Numbered from the stretch's first letter, positions 28,438-37,308 are shown. The stretch is 64,000 nt of DNA from Lentisphaeria bacterium (GCA_022768375.1 JALEMG010000009.1:1-64000), one strand, 5' to 3'. A program made the numbers and translations. The notes: generated from the letters alone by a model not told the origin.

Positions 28438-30866
28438 TGCCGAAACTCCTTTCTGTAAAGTTCAAACTGCCTGATTTCCTCATCGGAACAGTAATTGAGC
28501 CAGTTTTGATTGCGAAAACGCATCAGCGCCCGTTTCGGGTTGCCCTGAAGGGCCTTTGCCCGGCACTCCGCGCAAATCCTGAATTCAAATTCGCCGCACC
28601 GCCGCAACTGGTTGACCGCAACGAAAATGCAGGGATAATTGGAACACCACACCGGCTCCCGCATGGTTTTGTAAAGCGCCAGCCGGGCGGCGGTGATCGC
28701 CAGCGTCCTGCTGAAATCCACCTTTTCCCCGGCAATCAGCATCCGGGAAAAAACGGCGAGCGCCGTCGCATGCGCATCGTGATACAGAACTTTGGTCCCC
28801 TCCTCCGCGACGGCGTCATTGGTGATGCAGAGCATCATCAGTCCCGTATCGGGAAACTCCTTCCCCCACGCATAGCGGACGGCCCGGCACAGTTTTTCCG
28901 CGTCGAACGCGTGCGGACCGGCGGAGTAAACGCCCTGAACGGGAAGTTTCCGATCCGGCAGGATCACCGCGGACAACCCCGTGTTCTCTTTCAGCAGTGC
29001 CGCCGCGGTTTGCAATTCCCCGGCGGGAATGCCGCCCAGCCCCTGAAAGTAGACCGGATAAGCGCGACAGGCGTCGAAAAGATCCCTGACCGGATAGAAT
29101 TTCATGGGCGCGACCCGTGCCCGCAAACGGTCGATCCGTGCGGACAGCCGCTTATTCACACGGGTCCGCCACGACAGCCCCTTGCCGGGATGTTCGTCGC
29201 CGTATTTGCAGCAGGCGTCAAACCATTTCAATGCCGCCGTCGCCGACTCACGTTCCTCCAGCAGTTCCAGATAAATCATCGCCACCTCCGGGGAACGGGG
29301 CAGAAAAAGCGGCGTCTGCCGACATCCGGCCCGGTAAGCCGAATCCTTGTCTCCGGCAAGATCGTACGCATACACCGCGCGGGAGAAATCGCCATTGGCC
29401 AAAAACATGTCGCCGCCGGTTTTGAACCGCTTCCGACACACCTCCAACACGGCCATATCGGATTCGGAAATATCCGTCGCTCCATACCGTTTGCTCCGGT
29501 AAATCTCCTCGGCCTCCTCGAAACGCCCCGCGTTGAGAAGCAGCCGAAATCGGAGTTTTCCGTTGGACGCGGAGTATTCCGGCAGACGGAACGTCCCAAG
29601 CCGATCGAGGATCGGCAGCAGAAAATTGGCCAGCGCTTCGCTCTGTTCCGCCGTTGTCGTCAAAACGGGAGGGCCGGAAACGGATCTTCGGCTGTTGCGC
29701 AACTCCCAGTCCTCCGGACAGCCGCTGCGGAAAAGATGATTCACCACCTCATGGCAGAGCCTCTGACACCGGTATGGAAAATTCGCATTCAGCAGGTAAT
29801 AACACTCCGCGAGATCAATGATCTGCGCGGTCAGCACCGGATTGTCCCGCCAGTGGGCACCGGCCCCGGAGATGGCACTCATCAGACGCCGGGACTCGGC
29901 ATCGACATATCGCCGGTCCGACGGAACGGGGCCGGTTCGCGGCGGCAGCGCATCGGGCACCGACAGCAGGCAATGGACAGCGTCCGCAAAAATCTCCTCC
30001 TGCTTCTCCGGGGCGAAAACGCCGGAAAACGCATTGACGACCGCACCGCTTTCACTGGAGATCAGCAGGATATCCAGACGCATCGCTTCCTTACCCGGAC
30101 CATTGGTGATCATACCGTAGACGATTCGATCCGCGGCGAGCAGACGTCCGAACTCGGCGGCGGTCCCGAGACTGACCCGGGTCATGGATCGAAGGCGATG
30201 CTCCTCCATCAGTTTCCGCATATCCTCCCGGGAAACGACATTGCCGATCCCGCCGCTCCGCTGCAGCAGATGGCAGAACAGGTCGGCCTCATGAAACGAG
30301 CGGGCGCGGTCGAAATCCGCCGCCCGAATAATTTTGAGAAACGGCAGAACAGCCCATGTCTCCCCCTTCCGCTCCGGGGCGGGACCACGATACTTCTCTC
30401 TGGGCCGCAGATGGAGTTTTCCGGCGACGGTATCGGCGATGAATCGGATCTCGTCATAGTGCCCGGCCTTTTCGCGGAATACTTCCCGCTGGAGCGCTCC
30501 GCTCGCGGCATCGACCAGCAGCAGTTCAATATCCGTTTCACTCCACCCGCCGGGCATTTTGCGTCCCACCTGATAGGAGCCGCCGACGATCCAGTCCGGC
30601 GCGGGCATGGCGTCCAGCCGTTTCTGAAGCGCGGCGAGTGAACGTTCCCGCTGAAGCACCAGCCCGATGCCGCGTGCGGTCGGAAGGCAGGCATAGCGGG
30701 TAAAAAGTTCCGCGGTCAGCCGGGTCTGAAATGTGTAAGCCTTGTGGGAAAGATACCATCCGATATGATCCAGCATCGGCTCCACGGAAATGACCGGCTC
30801 TTTCGTCCCGGCGCAAAGGGTCCCCAAGATCAGGCAGGCGAGCCAAACGGCAGTTCCGCGATACAT
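28434..30866 (-). CDS. Exported multidomain protein with CsgG-like domains and a degenerate archaemetzincin-like C-terminus
   Basis: The 810-aa protein starts MYRGTAVWLACLILGTLCAG (signal peptide), with GGGGAGGA upstream. Residues about 25-320 look like two FlgO/CsgG-type domains (LDAMPAPDWIVGGSYQVG; AEFGRLLAADRIVYGMI). A helical middle follows. The last 200 residues resemble peptidase M54: YPVYFQGLGGIPAGELQTAAALL, HAFDAEKLCRAVRYAW, TGLMMLCITNDAV, and a C-x4-C...C-x2-C block (CSNYPC, CAECR) placed as in archaemetzincins. The expected HExxHxxGxxH zinc site is absent: the aligned stretch reads LALYKTMREPVW. So the domain should be non-proteolytic. First gene of the cluster with the TPR-like and CsgG-like proteins. 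Domain calls are by eye. Confidence 0.55.
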   Translation of the reverse strand: MYRGTAVWLACLILGTLCAGTKEPVISVEPMLDHIGWYLSHKAYTFQTRLTAELFTRYACLPTARGIGLVLQRERSLAALQKRLDAMPAPDWIVGGSYQVGRKMPGGWSETDIELLLVDAASGALQREVFREKAGHYDEIRFIADTVAGKLHLRPREKYRGPAPERKGETWAVLPFLKIIRAADFDRARSFHEADLFCHLLQRSGGIGNVVSREDMRKLMEEHRLRSMTRVSLGTAAEFGRLLAADRIVYGMITNGPGKEAMRLDILLISSESGAVVNAFSGVFAPEKQEEIFADAVHCLLSVPDALPPRTGPVPSDRRYVDAESRRLMSAISGAGAHWRDNPVLTAQIIDLAECYYLLNANFPYRCQRLCHEVVNHLFRSGCPEDWELRNSRRSVSGPPVLTTTAEQSEALANFLLPILDRLGTFRLPEYSASNGKLRFRLLLNAGRFEEAEEIYRSKRYGATDISESDMAVLEVCRKRFKTGGDMFLANGDFSRAVYAYDLAGDKDSAYRAGCRQTPLFLPRSPEVAMIYLELLEERESATAALKWFDACCKYGDEHPGKGLSWRTRVNKRLSARIDRLRARVAPMKFYPVRDLFDACRAYPVYFQGLGGIPAGELQTAAALLKENTGLSAVILPDRKLPVQGVYSAGPHAFDAEKLCRAVRYAWGKEFPDTGLMMLCITNDAVAEEGTKVLYHDAHATALAVFSRMLIAGEKVDFSRTLAITAARLALYKTMREPVWCSNYPCIFVAVNQLRRCGEFEFRICAECRAKALQGNPKRALMRFRNQNWLNYCSDEEIRQFELYRKEFRQ

Positions 30867-30920
30867 TCCGTCAAATCCTCCCCGGGCGGTTCCAAGTTCG
30901 AAGTTCGCCGTCCATTGTTG

Positions 30921-30949
30921 AGTGTAGCATCGGACGGCCGAAAAATCAA
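30921..30949 (-). promoter_or_regulatory. Promoter of the three-gene exported cluster
   Basis: Minus strand TTGATT (30944-30949), 17 bp, TACACT (30921-30926), TGC before the -10. Confidence 0.65.
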
Positions 30950-30958
30950 GGCGCGGGA

Positions 30959-32413
30959 CTAACCGCCGCCCGATTTTTCGTCCGATGCGGTCGGCCGCCG
31001 CCGGTCCGCTCGCACGTGCGGCGTTTTCCTTTTCCCGGCGAGGAGAATCAGCAGCCCGGAAGCAAAGGCGGCGAGGACCAGCATATTGCCGATATTCCCG
31101 CCGACCGCCTTGCCCGCGAGAGCCAGACTTCCGCCGACGATCATGGCGCAGACGCCGTGCTTCCGACTGGACGGGAGACCGAGAAGAACCCAGGCGGTCG
31201 GCAGAACAAACGCCCCGGAATAGATGCTCAGGGCAAAAAGCAACACGTCCAGTATGGACTTGTTGAACAGCGCAATGCCGCATGCCGTGCCCGCAATGCA
31301 CACCACGCAAATCCGCGTCACCCTGATACTCCGGGCATTCCCGCCGATATCGGGGACGAAGAACTGCGACAGCAGCGCGGATGCGGTGAAAAGCGTCGTG
31401 TCCGCCGAGGACATGATGGCGGAGAGGATCGTGAAATAGAGAAGCAGCGTCATCGGACGCGAAAATTCCGCATTCGCAATGGCAAACAGCACGTTCCCGC
31501 CGCCCGCCGCCCGATGGAAATTTGCGCCGTAGATGCCGAGGTACGCCAAAATGAAAGCCATCGGCACCAGAACCGCCACCGCCACGAGCAGTGACCGCCG
31601 GGCCGTGGAGAGATCGCGGGCGCAGAAAAGCCGGCTGTATATATCCGGTCCCACGAGGTAGGTACTGGAATAGGCGACGATCATCACCGCCAGATCGGAG
31701 AGGGTGAACTTTGCGGAGATCATCGGCAGCGCCTCCAGTTTGGGGTGCCTGAAAAACAGCATCACGAACATGCCGACGATCCCCGTCAGCACAAAGGCCA
31801 ACTGGAAAAGGTCGGTGCGGATGATGGAAAACTGTCCCCCCGTCGCCGTGTAGACGGCCAGCGCCAGCGCGATGAGCGCCACGGCGCTCCGGTAGGGTAT
31901 CCCGCAGATGGTGCCGGTGATCATGCCGGCGCCGATGAGTTGCGCTCCGATCACGCCCAGCCACGCCAGAGCGATCACCCCCGAGGAGACACGCCGCACG
32001 CGCGGACCGTAGAACTTCCCCAGCAATTCGGGAAGGCTGTAGACTCTGAACGACGCCAGCGCTTTCGTCATGAAAAAAAGCGCGGTCAGCCCCAGTGCGC
32101 CGCAGAGCATGAACCATGCCCCGGCCCAGCCCTTGACGTATGCGAAGTCCACGCTGCCGAGGATCGCGGAACTGCCCAGTACGGTCGCCAGCAGCGATCC
32201 GGCGACATTCAGTGCGCCGGCACGACGTCCGGCCACGTAGAAATCGTCAGCATTGCGCACGTTCCGGGTGCATCGCAGACCGATCAGGACGACAACAGCC
32301 AGATAAATAAAAAAAAGCAGGGACGCTGACGATTCGTCGCGGTTCGAGCAGCCGCAGATCGGCAGCAGTGCGGCGGGGGAAAGAATGATCGCCGCGGCGG
32401 AATATCCGGTCAT
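30959..32413 (-). CDS. Sodium:solute symporter (SSS family)
   Basis: The 484-aa protein has about thirteen hydrophobic segments. SSS landmarks are DDFYVAGRRAGALNVAGSLLATVLGSSAILG near the start, YTATGGQFSIIRTDLFQ, the membrane helix YFTILSAIMSSADTTLFTASALLS carrying the sodium-site Ser/Asp residues, and GPDIYSRLFCARD. It imports a small solute with sodium. ATG at 32413 follows AGGTGA; the longer frame upstream runs into non-conserved sequence. The solute is unknown and the gene appears monocistronic. Confidence 0.85.
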   Translation of the reverse strand: MTGYSAAAIILSPAALLPICGCSNRDESSASLLFFIYLAVVVLIGLRCTRNVRNADDFYVAGRRAGALNVAGSLLATVLGSSAILGSVDFAYVKGWAGAWFMLCGALGLTALFFMTKALASFRVYSLPELLGKFYGPRVRRVSSGVIALAWLGVIGAQLIGAGMITGTICGIPYRSAVALIALALAVYTATGGQFSIIRTDLFQLAFVLTGIVGMFVMLFFRHPKLEALPMISAKFTLSDLAVMIVAYSSTYLVGPDIYSRLFCARDLSTARRSLLVAVAVLVPMAFILAYLGIYGANFHRAAGGGNVLFAIANAEFSRPMTLLLYFTILSAIMSSADTTLFTASALLSQFFVPDIGGNARSIRVTRICVVCIAGTACGIALFNKSILDVLLFALSIYSGAFVLPTAWVLLGLPSSRKHGVCAMIVGGSLALAGKAVGGNIGNMLVLAAFASGLLILLAGKRKTPHVRADRRRPTASDEKSGGG

Positions 32414-32520
32414 GATTTCACCTGCTGCTCCGACGGTTGCTTCGTCCGCTTCGTCCCGACTTCGCTTTGCTGCCGCGCACGACCACATCACCCGCGCCGA
32501 TCACAGTTGCCCATTCGGGA

Positions 32521-32573
32521 AAACTCTCCGGACGGGAGTGCTTTTTCTGAATGGCGGAGAGGGAGGGATTCGA
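32521..32573 (-). repeat. Duplicated terminator and tRNA-Ser 3' end, copy A
   Basis: This stretch matches 32705-32757 with only a few differences. It holds a terminator-like hairpin and then the last about 22 nt of tRNA-Ser, including CCA. Identity stops in the T-loop (TTCGA), a usual crossover point for tRNA-targeting integrases, so it could be an attachment-site relic; a decayed second tRNA gene is the alternative. Confidence 0.65.
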
Positions 32574-32631
32574 CAAGGAGCGAAGCGACGCAGTGCGCAA
32601 CCCGCCGGGTCGCGTCAACCCGAGGGTTCGG

Positions 32632-32675
32632 GGCGATTTTTCCCAAAATCGCCGCAAAAAGCAACGGCTTTTTGC
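32632..32675. repeat. Two adjacent perfect 9-bp hairpins
   Basis: GGCGATTTT-TCCC-AAAATCGCC (32632-32653) abuts GCAAAAAGC-AACG-GCTTTTTGC (32654-32675). Shorter inverted repeats (32600-32610, 32617-32628) precede them. Confidence 0.7.
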
Positions 32676-32704
32676 CAAGACCTCAAACGGAGCCATGATA
32701 AAAA

Positions 32705-32724
32705 AAACTCCCCGACGGGGAGTG
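32705..32724 (-). terminator. Terminator of tRNA-Ser
   Basis: Minus strand ACTCCCC-GTC-GGGGAGT followed by a run of T, 12 nt after the CCA end. Confidence 0.8.
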
Positions 32725-32735
32725 CTTTTTCAGAA

Positions 32736-32823
32736 TGGCGGAGAGAGAGGGATTCGAACCCTCGGTACCTTGCAGTACACCACATTTCCAATGTGGCGCC
32801 TTCGACCACTCGACCATCTCTCC
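32736..32823 (-). tRNA. tRNA-Ser(GGA)
   Basis: The 88-nt gene has a GGAGAGA/TCTCTCC acceptor stem, an anticodon stem-loop with TTGGAAA (anticodon GGA, serine UCC/UCU), a long variable arm, the T-loop GTTCGAATC and encoded CCA. Its promoter and terminator are both visible. Confidence 0.95.
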
Positions 32824-32836
32824 ACCGAGTTGGTAT

Positions 32837-32865
32837 AATATAATTCCGGGAAAGGCAAAATGCAA
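32837..32865 (-). promoter_or_regulatory. Promoter of tRNA-Ser
   Basis: Minus strand TTGCAT (32860-32865), 17 bp, TATATT (32837-32842). Confidence 0.75.
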
Positions 32866-32891
32866 GCCTTCATCTCCGGAAAAGCGGAAAA

Positions 32892-34001
32892 TCAATCCGC
32901 CACGACAGCAATCTTGATGCCCTTCATCTGCACGTTGGCTTCCAACGCTTCCTTGATCCGGGAGAGCGGGAAGTGGTGGGTGACGAACTTCTCCACCGGC
33001 AGTCCGATGCCCTTCGCCCGACGCAGAAAATCAAATGTCGTGGGATAATCCTGCGGAGTGTAGACCCAGGAACCGACCGCCGTGACCTCCTTGTTGCAAA
33101 GGTCGTAGTGGGGATTGATGGAGCAGTTGCCGCCGTCAAGAAAGAAACCGACTTCACACAAACCGCCGCCGCGACGGATCAACTTCCATGCCGTGGCATG
33201 AGCCGCCGGCACCCCGGTGCACTGAAAAACGAATTCCGCCCCCAAACCGCCGGTGACGCGTTTGACCTCCGCGACAAGATCCTCCGTGGAGGAAAATTTC
33301 GTGAAGTTGAACGTGTGCGAGGCCCCGATGGTCCGGGCGATCTCCAGCCGGTTGTCGTTGCCGTCCAGCGCAATGATGTTTTCGATCCCCAGCGTCCGCA
33401 CCACGGCCATGACCATCAGTCCGATGGGGCCGCATCCCTGGATCAGCACCGTCGTATCAAAACGCAGCAGTCCGGTGGTCTTGGCCCGCTCGACGCAGTG
33501 AACCGCCACCGCCGCCGGTTCGATCAGCATGCGCTGGTCGAGCGTCATCCCCGTGACGTTGTAGAAGGTCGATCCTTTGCGGATCACGATGTGGCTGGCA
33601 AAATATCCGTTGAGATGGATGTCATCGTCCGGAAAAAGGCCGTAAACTCCGCATTTTTCGCAGAGATTGGTCCGCGCCGGAGTGTTCTTGCAGGCGGCGC
33701 ACTCTCCGCAGGGAATGATGCAGGTGACGATCTTGTCGCCCACGGCGACCGGCTTGCCGGTGGAATCGACCTTGACGTTCCTGCCGAGTCGGACGATCTC
33801 GCCGCTGCCCTCGTGACCGAGGACCACCGGGCAGAGATTGAATGGATCGCGTTTGTACTCGTGGCCGTCGGTACCGCAGACCCCGCATCCCTCGACTTTC
33901 ACCAATATCTGATCGTCGTCTATCTCCGGGATCGGATACTCCCGGAACTCGAATTCACCCGGCCTGACGAGATAAGCCAGTTTCGCCATTTCCGCCATCA
34001 T
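32892..34001 (-). CDS. Zinc-dependent medium-chain alcohol dehydrogenase
   Basis: The 369-aa protein is a standard zinc MDR: VEGCGVCGTDGHEYK (catalytic-zinc Cys), LGHEGSGEIVRLG, four structural-zinc cysteines in CGECAACKNTPARTNLCEKCG, and the Rossmann loop VLIQGCGPIGLMVM. It would oxidise an alcohol or polyol with NAD(P). It lies 25 bp downstream of ddh and shares its promoter, an odd pairing with no obvious metabolic link. ATG follows GAGGAG. Confidence 0.85.
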   Translation of the reverse strand: MMAEMAKLAYLVRPGEFEFREYPIPEIDDDQILVKVEGCGVCGTDGHEYKRDPFNLCPVVLGHEGSGEIVRLGRNVKVDSTGKPVAVGDKIVTCIIPCGECAACKNTPARTNLCEKCGVYGLFPDDDIHLNGYFASHIVIRKGSTFYNVTGMTLDQRMLIEPAAVAVHCVERAKTTGLLRFDTTVLIQGCGPIGLMVMAVVRTLGIENIIALDGNDNRLEIARTIGASHTFNFTKFSSTEDLVAEVKRVTGGLGAEFVFQCTGVPAAHATAWKLIRRGGGLCEVGFFLDGGNCSINPHYDLCNKEVTAVGSWVYTPQDYPTTFDFLRRAKGIGLPVEKFVTHHFPLSRIKEALEANVQMKGIKIAVVAD

Positions 34002-34026
34002 AACTTCTCCTCAATGCTTTTTCCGC

Positions 34027-35025
34027 TCACATGAATTTGGCCAGCAACTCCTCCCGGCTCGCCGGAGAGAAGTAACTCGCGGGAATGTCCAGAATGGTGA
34101 ACGCGCCTTTGCGCCCTTCCCGGGCCATGCGGACGGCAGCGCGGGCGTGAGCGACCAGCACGTTGGCCGTGGCTTCCGGGTTGCTCCCCCACTGACAGCG
34201 GTACTCGACCCGGGCGGAATTGCCCTTGCCGGTAGTCCCGGCGGCCACCACCAGTCCGTCGTGGGGGAACCCGGCGCATTTGGCGTTCAGTTCTTCCTGC
34301 GTCACGAAGTGAATGGTCGTCCGATACGGAGCGAAGTAACCGGGCATCGTGCGAATGGCCTCCGCGATCCTGTCTTTGTCCGCGCCTTCCTCCAGCACCA
34401 CGAAGCACTCCCGGGTGTGCATGTCCCCGGGCTGGAAGGCAGGATTCTCCCCCCGCCGGACCTTTTCGATCGCTTCGGGCACGGCGTGCGTGTACTGCCG
34501 GGCGTCCTTGACGCCGGGAATGGTGCGAAGCGCGTCGCTGTGTCCCATACTCAGACCGCCGGCTTCGCCCAGTCCGTAAAAGCCGTAGGCGCGGCTGCCG
34601 GGAAGAAACGCATTGCCCAGCACCCGTTCCAGCGAAAAGATACCCGGGTCCCAGCCGGTGGAGATCACCGCCACATGCCCGGAGGACGAGGCGGCGGCAT
34701 TCATGGCCTGAAAGTATTCCGGAATCCGGCTGTGATTGTCGAAACTGTCGATGGTGTTGATGCGGGCGCAGAGCGCGGGGCCCTGCACCGGCAGATCGTC
34801 CTTGCTGCCGCCGCAGAGGATGGCGATGTCCGGCTTCAGCGCGGCCAGCCACGCATCCACATCGGCCATGGGCAGGACCGGCAATTCGGTGAAGGAACGC
34901 TTCACCCGCTCGGGGTTGCGGGACACGACGCCGACGCACTCCATGTCGGGATTGTTTTTCAATGCGGCGAGCACGCCGCGGCCGACATTGCCGTAACCGG
35001 CAACCACCACCCGAATTTTCGACAT
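34027..35025 (-). CDS. ddh: meso-Diaminopimelate D-dehydrogenase
   Basis: The 332-aa protein begins IRVVVAGYGNVGRGVLAALK (NADP-binding loop) and carries the Ddh-typical blocks CGGSKDDLPVQGP, NTIDSFDNHSRIPEY, STGWDPGIFSLERVL and FYGLGEAGGLSMGHSDALR. It converts tetrahydrodipicolinate to meso-DAP in one NADPH-dependent step, a lysine and cell-wall route found in a minority of bacteria. ATG at 35025 has GGAGATG upstream. Operon with the downstream dehydrogenase. Confidence 0.9.
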   Translation of the reverse strand: MSKIRVVVAGYGNVGRGVLAALKNNPDMECVGVVSRNPERVKRSFTELPVLPMADVDAWLAALKPDIAILCGGSKDDLPVQGPALCARINTIDSFDNHSRIPEYFQAMNAAASSSGHVAVISTGWDPGIFSLERVLGNAFLPGSRAYGFYGLGEAGGLSMGHSDALRTIPGVKDARQYTHAVPEAIEKVRRGENPAFQPGDMHTRECFVVLEEGADKDRIAEAIRTMPGYFAPYRTTIHFVTQEELNAKCAGFPHDGLVVAAGTTGKGNSARVEYRCQWGSNPEATANVLVAHARAAVRMAREGRKGAFTILDIPASYFSPASREELLAKFM

Positions 35026-35066
35026 AATTTTCATCTCCGGAATTGACGGGGTTTCATTGTTGGGAT

Positions 35067-35095
35067 AATATAATAATCAAGTGCCCTTCTTTCAA
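35067..35095 (-). promoter_or_regulatory. Promoter of ddh
   Basis: Minus strand TTGAAA (35090-35095), 17 bp, TATATT (35067-35072). Confidence 0.75.
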
Positions 35096-35113
35096 GCGCC
35101 GCCGGGGAATTTT

Positions 35114-36019
35114 TCACCGCTTTTTCCGCAGTTGGAGCCGGAATTTGAGCGGAGAAATCCCTTCGCCCCGCTTGAAAAACCGGGAAAAGGCGTAGATGCT
35201 GCCGAAACCGAGCCGGGCGGCGATTTCGGAGATGTTGAGTTCGGTATGGGCGAGCAGGTGGACGGCCCGGCGGCGGCGTTCGTCGGCCCGGACGCGGCCC
35301 GGCGGCTTGCCGACGACCCGTTTGAACAGCGCCCGCAGATGTCCGGCGGAGACCCCCTGTTCCCGGGCAAGTTCGGCAAACGTCCGCGTTCCGCCCCGGG
35401 CCGTCACCAGCACCCGGCAGAGCCGCCGCACCGCGGGCGGCAGTTCCCGCACGTCCGCCGCTTCCCGCCCGTCCGCGCCGCGCAGGGAATTGAGCAGCAG
35501 CGCCAGGCGCAGCAGACATTCGGCGGCGGAAGCGTCCGTCCCGGAACCGGCCCGAAACCGGGCGCAGGCCCCGCGCAGTTCCGCCAGCAGTCGCCGCCGG
35601 ACCGAATCGAAGTGAAACACTTTGTTCCGCATCAGCGTCAGCCATTCCGGTTCCTCGGCCATGGAGAACCGGATCACCAGCCACCGTACCGTCTCCCCGG
35701 CCAGCGGCAGCCGGGCGTGCGGCTGACCGGGACCGACCAGAATAACGTCTCCGGCATCCAGCAGGTACGGCGCGCCGTCCACCGCCAGACATCCCTTTCC
35801 CTCCAGACAGCAGAACAGCATATCATGCCGATGCAGATTGGCGAAGCGTCCCGGTTCGCGTTCCTCCGGTTCCGGGCGCAGAAACAGATGGCAGTCCAGC
35901 GGCACCGCCGCCGTCGCCGCGATATTCAATCTCTGGGAAGCGTCCAAAGATTCTCCGGGAATGGGTTCCGCGTGCTTCACAATCTTCGTTTCGGTTAAAA
36001 AATATCGTTTTTCTGCCAT
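35114..36019 (-). CDS. AraC-family transcriptional regulator with cupin domain
   Basis: The 301-aa protein has an N-terminal cupin (RHDMLFCCLEGKGCLAVDGAP, VILVGPGQPHARL) and a C-terminal double HTH (FAELAREQGVSAGHLRALFKRVVGKP; ISEIAARLGFGSIYAFSRFFKRGEG). It is divergent from a Gfo/Idh oxidoreductase, its probable target. There is no Shine-Dalgarno; the ATG sits where transcription from the matching -10 should start, so the mRNA may be leaderless. Confidence 0.8.
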   Translation of the reverse strand: MAEKRYFLTETKIVKHAEPIPGESLDASQRLNIAATAAVPLDCHLFLRPEPEEREPGRFANLHRHDMLFCCLEGKGCLAVDGAPYLLDAGDVILVGPGQPHARLPLAGETVRWLVIRFSMAEEPEWLTLMRNKVFHFDSVRRRLLAELRGACARFRAGSGTDASAAECLLRLALLLNSLRGADGREAADVRELPPAVRRLCRVLVTARGGTRTFAELAREQGVSAGHLRALFKRVVGKPPGRVRADERRRRAVHLLAHTELNISEIAARLGFGSIYAFSRFFKRGEGISPLKFRLQLRKKR

Positions 36020-36025
36020 TTTTTT

Positions 36026-36054
36026 AATCTAATGCGCGTGTATATTAAATGCAA
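36026..36054 (-). promoter_or_regulatory. Promoter of the second AraC gene
   Basis: Minus strand TTGCAT (36049-36054), 17 bp, TAGATT (36026-36031), then six A and the ATG. Confidence 0.6.
36041..36046 (+). promoter_or_regulatory. -10 of the Gfo/Idh gene
   Basis: TATATT in GTGTATATTAAATGC, with no good -35 at 17 bp. It overlaps the opposing AraC promoter, so activation by that regulator is plausible. Confidence 0.4.
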
Positions 36055-36126
36055 GCCCTCCCTCGCGGGGAAACGCAAAAAAAATCCGGCGGAGCCTGCC
36101 GCCGCAACTGAAAGGAGATGTCGAAA

Positions 36127-37308
36127 ATGGGGAAATGCAAACTTGCGGTCATCGGCTTCGGTCAGCGGGGGTATGATTACGCGGAAATGATCGCCAAAAC
36201 ACCGGCGGCGGAACTGACCGCGCTGTGCGACACCGATCCCAAACGGGCGGAGACGTTCGCCCGGGAACTCGGCCTGGAGGCGGTGCCCCGTTACGGTTCG
36301 CTGGAGGAACTGCTGAAAAAAGGCGACTTCGACGCGGCGATCCTGACCACCCCGGATTTCATGCACCGGGACTGCGCGGTGGCTTGCTGCAACGCGAAAA
36401 AATCCATCATGCTGGAAAAACCCATGGCGCCCACCGCCGCCGAGTGCCGGGAGATCATCCGGGCCTGTCTGGACAATCAGTGCACCATCCAGATCGGATT
36501 CGTGCTGCGCAGTCACCCGGTCTTCCGGCGGGTCATCGAAGTCGCCCGGTCCGGAGTCCTGGGGCAGATCCTCAACATCTTCGCCACCGAACACATCGGC
36601 GTCATGCACGGGGCAAGTTACATGCGCCGCTGGCACCGCAAACTGGCCAATTCCGGCGGGTTCATTCTGGCCAAGTGCAGTCACGATCTGGACATCATCG
36701 CAACGGTGGCCGATTCCCATGTGCGGCGCGTGGCGTCCTTCGGTTCGCTGGATTATTTCACTACCGACAAACTCCGGTACAATTACTGTTCGGAGTGCCC
36801 GGATGCGAATTGCCGGTACCGTTTCAAGGGCGAGTTCGTCCGCATGACGCCGGAGGAGAAAGCGAATCCTTCGGCCAAACCCTTCGACCTCTGCGTCTAC
36901 AACAAGGACAAGGAACTGGTGGATCACGAAGTGGTCATCCTGGATTTCGCCAACGGGATCAAGGCCAATTTCGCCCTCAATCTTTTCGCCCAGGTCCCCA
37001 AACGGACCATCAATATCTGCGGGGTGAACGGCATTCTCTACGCCGATACTTCCGAGGAGTGCATTCATATCCACTACTCCGACGGCAGGGGATACGAACG
37101 GATCGACTGCAAAGCCGACAACACGTCCGGTCACGGCGGCAGCGATCAGACCTTTCTGAATGATTTCATCGACTGCGTGGTCCATCACAGAAAGCCGCAG
37201 GCCGATTACATGGCCGGTCTCGCCTCCACCGTGGTGGGCAATGCCGTGGAAGAGGCGCGGCTGACCAACAAGGTCATCGAAATCCCCGAGGAAGCCTACC
37301 GACTTTGA
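36127..37308 (+). CDS. Gfo/Idh/MocA-family oxidoreductase
   Basis: The 393-aa protein has the N-terminal Rossmann loop CKLAVIGFGQRGYDYAEMI, the EKP motif (IMLEKPMAPTAAECREI), and the C-terminal half typical of inositol or glucose-fructose oxidoreductases, with SHDLDII holding a candidate catalytic Asp/His. A Cys-rich insertion (CSECPDANCRYRF) is present in the middle. It probably oxidises a sugar or inositol with NAD(P). I chose the second ATG (36127) because AGGAG lies 9 nt before it and directly abuts the first. Confidence 0.8.
   Translation: MGKCKLAVIGFGQRGYDYAEMIAKTPAAELTALCDTDPKRAETFARELGLEAVPRYGSLEELLKKGDFDAAILTTPDFMHRDCAVACCNAKKSIMLEKPMAPTAAECREIIRACLDNQCTIQIGFVLRSHPVFRRVIEVARSGVLGQILNIFATEHIGVMHGASYMRRWHRKLANSGGFILAKCSHDLDIIATVADSHVRRVASFGSLDYFTTDKLRYNYCSECPDANCRYRFKGEFVRMTPEEKANPSAKPFDLCVYNKDKELVDHEVVILDFANGIKANFALNLFAQVPKRTINICGVNGILYADTSEECIHIHYSDGRGYERIDCKADNTSGHGGSDQTFLNDFIDCVVHHRKPQADYMAGLASTVVGNAVEEARLTNKVIEIPEEAYRL

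Larger units (their letters stand above)
32414..32735. other. Intergenic region with hairpins and a tRNA-Ser remnant
   Basis: No gene is supported. It contains a partial copy of tRNA-Ser with its terminator (32521-32573), four tandem inverted repeats (32600-32675), and the terminator of the intact tRNA (32705-32724). Confidence 0.6.

Noticed and set aside
32551-32917. Plus-strand frames with GGERGIRTLGTLQYTT-like products
   Set aside because: This is the well-known false translation of tRNA-Ser antisense; the tRNA explains it.
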